From Gammaproteobacteria bacterium (GTDB lineage: Bacteria; Pseudomonadota; Gammaproteobacteria; Magnimaribacterales; Magnimaribacteraceae): DNA of 48,777 bases. Each line of letters opens with the position of its first letter. Positions within the stretch are counted from its first letter, which is position 1. Where the stretch lies: assembly GCA_012965075.1 (NCBI GenBank), contig DTSY01000010.1, forward strand, positions 1-48,777, given 5' to 3'. The notes below the pieces were generated by a model. The model saw only the letters and a list, made by a program, of their open reading frames with translations, did not search any database and had not been told where the DNA came from. The position numbers and the translations under genes were made by a program. Positions 43,771 through 48,777 of this stretch are shown in pieces.

Positions 43771-44700
43771 CTATTTAATATTTTCTAATAGAAAATTAAC
43801 GGAATCTTTCATAGAGGCTTTTCTAGCTTTCCAGTTCCCTCCTAAGTGGGCTCCTATTTTGGCTCTATCTTTAAATAATTGAGCCCTTTCATGAGGTTCG
43901 TTCGTAAAGAACTTATTACCTTCCTTGTCTTCGTAGTACTGCAAACCGTCTTTTCCTACAACAGTGTGCTTGCGTCCAACTGCTATGGCATTGGGAATAA
44001 ACATTACAGGGTCTATAGCATCAAAGGAGTGATGACTATCTTCATAAGAAATTATCTTACTATTACCCCCATTTTCATTTATAGCTGGAGATAATCTTTC
44101 TATTAAAATGGAGGGAGTGTAATCATCATCCTCACCGACAAGATTTAAAATTGGTGATTTACTCCATCTCATTTCTTCTGGCCAAATAAATGCACCTGGA
44201 TAAAATGCGATATGCCCGGCGAATCTTTCTCCTTCAGGAGCAAGTTTTTCAGCTAACGGTTCCCAAGCTGAATAAAGAGCTGTGCTTCCCCCCAGGCTCC
44301 ATCCTGTGATAAAAATTTTATTAGCGTCTATATCAGGATGTTTAGATAAAATCTTTAAGGCATTAAAGCAATCGGTAAGAACGGTAGCCAAAGTAACTTG
44401 CATTTGATCTTCAACAATTGAAACAACTTGTCTTGCATCAAAACTGTTTACTCTAAAAATCGCGAAGCCGTTATTCAAAAAATTGACTGAATGCTCATGA
44501 TGGTGGCCTCTCCAACCTAAACTTCCGTGCATACATATAACCAAAGGATAAGTTTTTTTCTTTTTTTCAGGAAAAACAAGAGTGCCGAACATATCTTGTT
44601 CCTCTTGTTCTTTGGAATTTAAAATATGAAAGAATTCAAAAGGATTTGATGATTTATAGGCTATTACTCCTTGATCGCCTGAATCAAATTTATGTTCCAT
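43771..44700 (-). CDS. Dienelactone-hydrolase-like alpha/beta hydrolase within the F420 operon
   Basis: A 309-residue hydrolase: YPLVICMHGSLGWRGHHHEH (oxyanion region), ITGWSLGGSTALYSAW (Ser nucleophile), GEDDDYTPS (acid) and EDSHHSFDA (His). The layout is that of the dienelactone hydrolase family. No signal peptide is seen. It overlaps cofC by 11 bases, and its stop TAG is followed directly by the in-frame TTG start of fbiC. No role for such a hydrolase in F420 biosynthesis is known to me; it may act in a reaction that uses the cofactor, or be carried along in the operon. Confidence 0.83.
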   Translation of the reverse strand: MEHKFDSGDQGVIAYKSSNPFEFFHILNSKEQEEQDMFGTLVFPEKKKKTYPLVICMHGSLGWRGHHHEHSVNFLNNGFAIFRVNSFDARQVVSIVEDQMQVTLATVLTDCFNALKILSKHPDIDANKIFITGWSLGGSTALYSAWEPLAEKLAPEGERFAGHIAFYPGAFIWPEEMRWSKSPILNLVGEDDDYTPSILIERLSPAINENGGNSKIISYEDSHHSFDAIDPVMFIPNAIAVGRKHTVVGKDGLQYYEDKEGNKFFTNEPHERAQLFKDRAKIGAHLGGNWKARKASMKDSVNFLLENIK

Positions 44701-45346
44701 CGCTTTTTATAGATTCTATATAGTCTACGGCCTTAGTGTAACCACTTTTCTTAATTAATTTAGTTAAATCAAAATCCCTATCAACATCAAATCCTAGTTT
44801 TTTAGAACGATAAAGCCTAACCTGTATGCTATCCCGGTGAGCTAATTCCATGTGGGCTAAACAACTGCCTGGTCCATATTTAAATTTTATGACGTCAGGA
44901 GGAGTACATATCATGCAATTGGTTCCTTCTCCCAAAGAATCAGGAGAAATAGTTATTCCTTTCTTAAATTTTTTGATTAGTTTTCTGTGTTCATTAGTGA
45001 CGGATTTTAAAATAGAGGCGCTAGTCCTAGGTATGTCTCCATGTAAAATTAATATACTTTTAGCTCCGGAATTTTTTGCCTTCAATGAAGCTTCGCTAAT
45101 GCCTTGATTGAGGCCCGGTTTTTTTTGTAAAAGAGCTTTAAATCCTAATTTTTTAACAAATCTAACAACATCTTTGTCTTCCGTAACCACCATATATTCC
45201 TTAAATAGTTTGCTTTTCTTTTGGCTGAGAAGAATTTTTTTTAACATGTACTTTACTAAAACTCTACGCTCTTCTAGATTTAGAACATCACCGAGTCTAC
45301 TTTTTGGTCTCTTAAAAGACTTGATAGGAGTAATCGCCCAAATCAT
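44690..45346 (-). CDS. cofC: Phospholactate/phosphoenolpyruvate guanylyltransferase CofC (FbiD)
   Basis: Activates a three-carbon phosphoacid with GTP for F420 assembly. The 218-residue nucleotidyltransferase has AITPIKSFKRPKSRLGDVL (phosphate-binding N-terminus), LILHGDIPRTSASIL (metal-binding Asp), SPDSLGEGTNCMICTPP and YGPGSCLAHMELA, then FDVDRDFDLTKL. All fit the CofC family. Which acid it uses (2-phospholactate, phosphoenolpyruvate or 3-phosphoglycerate) cannot be read from the motifs with confidence. It lies 5 bases after cofD and overlaps the hydrolase gene by 11. Confidence 0.92.
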   Translation of the reverse strand: MIWAITPIKSFKRPKSRLGDVLNLEERRVLVKYMLKKILLSQKKSKLFKEYMVVTEDKDVVRFVKKLGFKALLQKKPGLNQGISEASLKAKNSGAKSILILHGDIPRTSASILKSVTNEHRKLIKKFKKGITISPDSLGEGTNCMICTPPDVIKFKYGPGSCLAHMELAHRDSIQVRLYRSKKLGFDVDRDFDLTKLIKKSGYTKAVDYIESIKSDGT

Positions 45347-45351
45347 AGTAG

Positions 45352-46293
45352 TTAAGCTAATTCTTTTATTTTTTCAAGGCAGTTAGTGGCAAGAGATATT
45401 TTTTCTTCTGAATTACTCATATAGATAGAGTCAACTATAAAGGTCATTGAGTCTGTCATTGGCTGACAGTTTGCATCTTTATGATCTATTACTAACACAT
45501 CTATTAACTCTGAATAGTGCTGTGCTATTGACTCTACTGATGGATTAATTTTCATCTCTCTCATAATTTTAGAAGTTGGTCCTTTGATGGAATCATTAGC
45601 TATTATTGGAGATATGGCAAGAATTGGTATGTCAGTTTCTACTAAAAAAGTTTTTATTTCATTTATAGAAAGTATAGGGTCAACGCTCAAATAAGGGTTA
45701 GATGGACAAATAATAACTCCTGAAAATTTATTCTTGTTTATGAGTTCTTTAAGATAGGTTGGTATTTCAGCTGTTTCATTACCAACATAGTTAATTTGTT
45801 CGACCTTAGGTGCACATTGATATTTTACGAAGTATTCTTGGAAAACTAACTCTCCTTTATCTGTTTTTACAATTGTTTGTACAGGATTTTCAGACATTGG
45901 AAGAATAATATGTTGAACACCTAAAGATTGAGAAAGACTTTTTGTTACATCAGACAGCTTCTTTCCATCTTTTAATAACTGAGTCCTTCTGATGTGGGTT
46001 GCTAAATCTTTATCTCCTAATTGAAACCAAGTATCAACTCCATATTCTTTTAAGATCTCTAAGTTATTCCAGGTTTCATCTCTTAATCCCCATCCTTTTT
46101 TAGGGTCATTTAATTCGGCTAGCGTATACATAACAGTATCTAAATCAGGAGAGATGTTTAAATCAAAATGAATAAAATCATCACCCGTGTTAACAAGAAA
46201 AATTATTTCCTCAGGCGGCACAATCTTCGACAAGCCATATGCTAATTTTGCTCCTCCAACTCCACCGCATAATGCTAATACTTTTCTTTGCAT
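45352..46293 (-). CDS. cofD: 2-phospho-L-lactate transferase CofD (FbiA)
   Basis: Joins the activated phosphoacid to FO to give F420-0 or its dehydro form. The 313-residue protein begins LALCGGVGGAKLAYGL and has NTGDDFIHFDLNISPDLDTVMYTLA, WFQLGDKDLATHIRRTQLL, CPSNPYLSVDPIL and AISPIIANDSIKGPTSKIM, the ordered motifs of CofD. It lies 3 bases after cofE and 5 before cofC. Confidence 0.95.
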   Translation of the reverse strand: MQRKVLALCGGVGGAKLAYGLSKIVPPEEIIFLVNTGDDFIHFDLNISPDLDTVMYTLAELNDPKKGWGLRDETWNNLEILKEYGVDTWFQLGDKDLATHIRRTQLLKDGKKLSDVTKSLSQSLGVQHIILPMSENPVQTIVKTDKGELVFQEYFVKYQCAPKVEQINYVGNETAEIPTYLKELINKNKFSGVIICPSNPYLSVDPILSINEIKTFLVETDIPILAISPIIANDSIKGPTSKIMREMKINPSVESIAQHYSELIDVLVIDHKDANCQPMTDSMTFIVDSIYMSNSEEKISLATNCLEKIKELA

Positions 46294-46296
46294 AAC

Positions 46297-47061
46297 TTAT
46301 CTAAAAAGATCTTCGGAGGGTTTTCTTATTAATGCCTTAGCACCATTTAGGTCCTCTGATTCAGTCAACCCCTTTAAAACTACTACAGGTAGCGCTTCCT
46401 TTCCTTGTCCCATTAACAAAGAAGCCGCTGAAGCTACTTCGTCTGCCTTTCCAACCTCAGTTACCTCTAAGGTATTTCCAAATAAATCAAGATTACCTTT
46501 TAAATCAGATAGAACCTCAGCACCACTTGAACCAATTGCAATTCCTACAATTCCATTCCTCCAAGCCCTACCAGAACTATCATTGATAATAACTCCTACT
46601 TTCTTCTGTGTTTTTTTTAGTATTTCTTTTCTTATTTCTGTAGCACTTTTGTCTGGATCTAAAGGAAGCAGTAATACCCTTGGATTATCAGAGTCTGATT
46701 TTATATTTGATCTATCTATACCTGCATTAGCATGAATTAAGCCGAGAATGTTCTCTACTACTAGGACCCCTTTTCTATACCTAACTACTTCTTTAGATTC
46801 ATTTAAAATTAACTGAACTAGTTTAGAGTCTTTATCTGTTTCTATAGAAAGATCAATTGCCTGTTGAGAAGGTTTAATATCGTTTAAAAAGGCATATCTA
46901 CCTTCTGATTTAGAAATTATTTTTTGAGCAACAACTAAGACGTCCCCGTTACTTAAAGAAATTTTGTTTCCTTTTAAGGCAGAAAGAATAATTTCGACTA
47001 AATTATCCCCCTCTTCAATTAAAGGGATACCTTCTAGAGCAATGAGTTCAAGTTTCTTCAA
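46297..47061 (-). CDS. cofE: F420-0:gamma-glutamyl ligase CofE
   Basis: Adds gamma-linked glutamates to F420-0 with GTP. The 254-residue protein begins LIALEGIPLIEEGDNLVEII and has GDVLVVAQKIISKSEGR, RPxL-type core sequence and INDSSGRAWRNGIVGIAIGSSG. It is the ligase alone: the C-terminal FMN-dependent reductase domain fused to it in actinobacterial FbiB is absent. The start is TTG at 47061, three bases after the fno stop; no in-frame ATG fits the family N-terminus. Confidence 0.94.
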   Translation of the reverse strand: MKKLELIALEGIPLIEEGDNLVEIILSALKGNKISLSNGDVLVVAQKIISKSEGRYAFLNDIKPSQQAIDLSIETDKDSKLVQLILNESKEVVRYRKGVLVVENILGLIHANAGIDRSNIKSDSDNPRVLLLPLDPDKSATEIRKEILKKTQKKVGVIINDSSGRAWRNGIVGIAIGSSGAEVLSDLKGNLDLFGNTLEVTEVGKADEVASAASLLMGQGKEALPVVVLKGLTESEDLNGAKALIRKPSEDLFR

Positions 47062-47064
47062 TTT

Positions 47065-47712
47065 TTAATCTTTCAAGCCTGTGACTTTAATTCCGGAATG
47101 GGAGATAGAATGATGTTTATTAATACTTATCAAAACAGAAGTCATGGCTTCCACTGCTGCAGAATTAGCTAACATACCAGCATGCCAACCCTTCATACCT
47201 ATAGAGTTAATTAAATCTATAACTTCTTCCCTTGATTCTTTTTTATTTCCACAAACCAAAACATCACAATCAATTTTATGATTACCTTGTAATAGTTCAG
47301 CTGAAATATTTTGGAATGCTGACACGACCCTTACTTCATCGCCTAAAATATTTTGTGATATTTGTGCTGCTGAACCTGCTTCAGGTAATTGGACTGTAGC
47401 TACTTTGGGAGGCATTAAAGGAACAGTTGTATCAATAAATAACTTCCCGCTTAATTCTAATTTACATTCTTCTACTATGTTTCTCTGGTGTGCAAATGGC
47501 ACCGTTAAAATTACTATTTCTCCATGAGAAGCTGCGTCTTTGTTTAACATACCTTCTGCATTTGAACCTAAGGTTTGTTCAGATTGTTTTGCTTTTTCTA
47601 AAGTTCTAGAGCCTATTATCACCTCATAGCCTGAATTTAACAGTCTAGAAGCTAGGCCTGTTCCAAGATCTCCTGTTCCCCCTAAAAGAGAAATTTTCTT
47701 TTTTATAGCCAC
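47065..47712 (-). CDS. npdG: NADPH-dependent F420 reductase (Fno/NpdG)
   Basis: Passes hydride between NADPH and F420. The 215-residue protein has the Rossmann start ISLLGGTGDLGTGLASRLLNSGYEVIIGSR (GxGxxG variant), VILTVPFAHQ, DTTVPLMPP and a C-terminal region ending SHSGIKVTGL, as in archaeal and actinobacterial Fno. Its presence next to the biosynthetic genes means that reduced F420 can be made from NADPH without an F420-dependent glucose-6-phosphate dehydrogenase. It lies 10 bases after the SDR gene and 3 before cofE. Confidence 0.9.
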   Translation of the reverse strand: MAIKKKISLLGGTGDLGTGLASRLLNSGYEVIIGSRTLEKAKQSEQTLGSNAEGMLNKDAASHGEIVILTVPFAHQRNIVEECKLELSGKLFIDTTVPLMPPKVATVQLPEAGSAAQISQNILGDEVRVVSAFQNISAELLQGNHKIDCDVLVCGNKKESREEVIDLINSIGMKGWHAGMLANSAAVEAMTSVLISINKHHSISHSGIKVTGLKD

Positions 47713-47722
47713 GATAACTAAT

Positions 47723-48514
47723 CTATTTACTAACTACTGAACCACCATCACAAGCTATGGTCTGGCCAACTGTATATTCACTTGCTCTCGAACATAAAAA
47801 TATTGCTAATCCGGCAATATCTTCCATGCCTCCTACTCTTCCACTTGGATTTCCTTCCCCTACAGTAGTCCAATCAACGTCTGTTTCGCCTCCAAATCCA
47901 ACACCTGTACTTAGCATCCAAGTTGGAAATGGACCTGGAGCGATAGCATTTACAATAATTTTTTCTTTGATTAAGGTAGCTGCTAATATTCTGGTCAAGT
48001 GATGTAAGGCTGCTTTTGAGGGTCCGTAAGCATAATTCTCAAAAGCTCCAGCCGTTAATCCATCAATGGAACCTATATTTACTACTCTGGAAGGATTACT
48101 TTTAGCTCCTTCTCTAAGCAGAGGTAGTAGTTTTTGCGTTAAGAAGAATACCCCTTTTACATTTGTATCCATAACTTTATCCCAACCATTTTCTGGATAT
48201 TCATCTAAAGGAGCTCCCCAAGCTGCGCCTGCATTATTTACTAAAATATCTAAATGAGATTCTTTGTTACCTAATTCTTTTGCTAAAGACTCTATACCTT
48301 CTAAATTTGATAGATCTGATGGTAAAGAAACGCATTCTTCACTGTATTCATTTGAAAGTCTGTCAGCTGTAGCATCGCAAACTTCTCCTTTTCTAGAATT
48401 TATATAAACTTTAGCACCGCTGGCTAAGAACCCTGCAGCTATCATTTCTCCTATTCCCCTAGAACCTCCTGTAACAAGTGCTATTTTTCCCTTGATTGAA
48501 AATAAATCCTTCAT
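47723..48514 (-). CDS. Short-chain dehydrogenase/reductase, RhlG-like
   Basis: First gene of the F420 operon. The 263-residue classical SDR has TGGSRGIGE (cofactor loop, about residues 15-23), VNNAGAAWG, a catalytic Ser in NIGSIDG, YAYGPSKAALHHL (Tyr/Lys) and the C-terminal FLCSRASEYTVGQTIACDGG. The sequence resembles RhlG / 3-ketoacyl reductase-like SDRs, normally NADPH-dependent. A good ribosome-binding site (AAGGGAGAA) precedes the start and overlaps, on the other strand, the -35 box of the ibpA promoter. Substrate unknown. Confidence 0.85.
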   Translation of the reverse strand: MKDLFSIKGKIALVTGGSRGIGEMIAAGFLASGAKVYINSRKGEVCDATADRLSNEYSEECVSLPSDLSNLEGIESLAKELGNKESHLDILVNNAGAAWGAPLDEYPENGWDKVMDTNVKGVFFLTQKLLPLLREGAKSNPSRVVNIGSIDGLTAGAFENYAYGPSKAALHHLTRILAATLIKEKIIVNAIAPGPFPTWMLSTGVGFGGETDVDWTTVGEGNPSGRVGGMEDIAGLAIFLCSRASEYTVGQTIACDGGSVVSK

Positions 48515-48523
48515 AATTTCTCC

Positions 48524-48552
48524 CTTGATAAATTTTTTAAAACCTCAATATA
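48524..48552 (+). promoter_or_regulatory. Heat-shock (RpoH, sigma-32) type promoter for ibpA
   Basis: A -35-like CTTGATA (48524-48530), preceded by TCTCC as in the extended sigma-32 consensus TCTCNCCCTTGAA, and a -10-like CCTCAATATA (48543-48552; consensus CCCCATNTA) are separated by 12 bases. Predicted start is near 48559, exactly where the leader hairpins begin. The -35 half coincides with the Shine-Dalgarno sequence of the divergent SDR gene, so part of the match could have another reason. Confidence 0.5.
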
Positions 48553-48558
48553 TATAGT

Positions 48559-48612
48559 GTAGGTGCCTTAGGGGCCTACGTAAATTAAATAATAACTTGC
48601 TTAAATAAGGAG
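48559..48612 (+). promoter_or_regulatory. ROSE-like RNA thermometer in the ibpA leader
   Basis: Hairpin 1, 48559-48579: GTAGG pairs with CCTAC, and the upper stem has a G-G mismatch. Hairpin 2, 48597-48612: TTGCTT pairs with the ribosome-binding site AAGGAG across a 4-base loop AAAT, with a central G-G mismatch (48599 with 48610). The UYGCU stretch facing the Shine-Dalgarno with an unpaired or G-G position is the hallmark of ROSE elements upstream of small heat-shock genes. The start codon follows 6 bases after the site. Confidence 0.6.
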
Positions 48613-48618
48613 TAAAAA

Positions 48619-48777
48619 ATGTTAAATACAACTTTTGATTCGATCTGGAGAGACATTTCTCCATTTGCTGTTGGGTTTGATAGAACTTTTGATTCTTTGG
48701 CACTACTTGCTAGTTCCAGAGCTAATGAAACTAACTATCCACCTTACAACATAAGAAAATTATCTGAAGATCAATAT
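48619..48777 (+). CDS. ibpA: Small heat-shock protein, IbpA/Hsp20 type (5' part only)
   Basis: 53 codons are visible before the window ends. The start MLNTTFDSIWRDISPFAVGF, then DRTFDSLALLA and NYPPYNIRKLSEDQY, match the N-terminal arm and beginning of the alpha-crystallin domain of IbpA-type Hsp20 (GFDR and YPPYNI are typical). These chaperones hold unfolding proteins for refolding. A strong ribosome-binding site AAGGAG lies at 48607-48612 and is probably hidden in an RNA thermometer. Divergent from the F420 operon. The rest of the gene is outside the window. Confidence 0.85.
   Translation, partial: MLNTTFDSIWRDISPFAVGFDRTFDSLALLASSRANETNYPPYNIRKLSEDQY

Overview
This window is a low-GC (about one third G+C by eye), gene-dense chromosomal segment of a gammaproteobacterium. 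The gene orders rluC / yceD-rpmF-fab-mltG-tmk-holB and divergent rne-rluC, plus mlaA, nudC, DUF177, IbpA-type Hsp20, two TonB-dependent receptors and a TPR-sulfotransferase, fit a streamlined marine lineage such as SAR86. That assignment is an inference from content, not a database result. I see no rRNA, tRNA, IS element, prophage or CRISPR array.

Layout. (1) 1-1790: a partial AGCS-type sodium:amino-acid symporter and a small glutaredoxin. (2) 1837-3370: a YciC-like membrane protein and an alpha/beta hydrolase. (3) 3359-10855: one long minus-strand housekeeping operon, rluC-yceD-rpmF-fabD-fabG-acpP-fabF-mltG-tmk-holB, without plsX, fabH and pabC. (4) 10856-13215: a structured leader and RNase E. 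(5) 13212-20504: nudC, an ArsB/NhaD-type permease, a DusA-type tRNA dihydrouridine synthase, a TerB-like protein, mlaA, mrp, and metG with its C-terminal tRNA-binding domain as a separate overlapping gene. (6) 20506-25046: an FNR-type reductase, then rocD-ctlX-amidohydrolase, which looks like citrulline/arginine-peptide catabolism. (7) 25047-27732: a near-consensus sigma-54 promoter, a TonB-dependent receptor and a terminator. (8) 27749-31027: a Tat-exported FAD oxidoreductase and a TPR-sulfotransferase. (9) 31054-35570: BCCT transporter-metY-hydrolase-homocysteine methyltransferase, a likely methyl/sulfur-to-methionine operon. (10) 35567-37936: a second TonB-dependent receptor. (11) 38019-48514: an eleven-gene minus-strand operon carrying a full coenzyme F420 pathway (fno, cofE, cofD, cofC, fbiC) together with an SDR, a dienelactone-hydrolase-like protein, a beta-lactamase-like hydrolase, an MDR oxidoreductase, pdxJ and grxD. 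(12) 48524-48777: a heat-shock promoter, a ROSE-like RNA thermometer and the start of an ibpA-like gene.

The most notable points are the F420 operon and its in-frame stop/TTG junction before fbiC. Next come several conserved proteins that have lost a hallmark feature: RNase E without its zinc-link, Mrp with no cysteine at all, MlaA without a lipobox and MetRS split in two. The third group is regulatory: a sigma-54 site before a TonB receptor, an RpoH promoter with a ROSE-like hairpin before ibpA, and a possible switch that hides the rne ribosome-binding site. All functional calls come from reading motifs and gene order; no searches were run.
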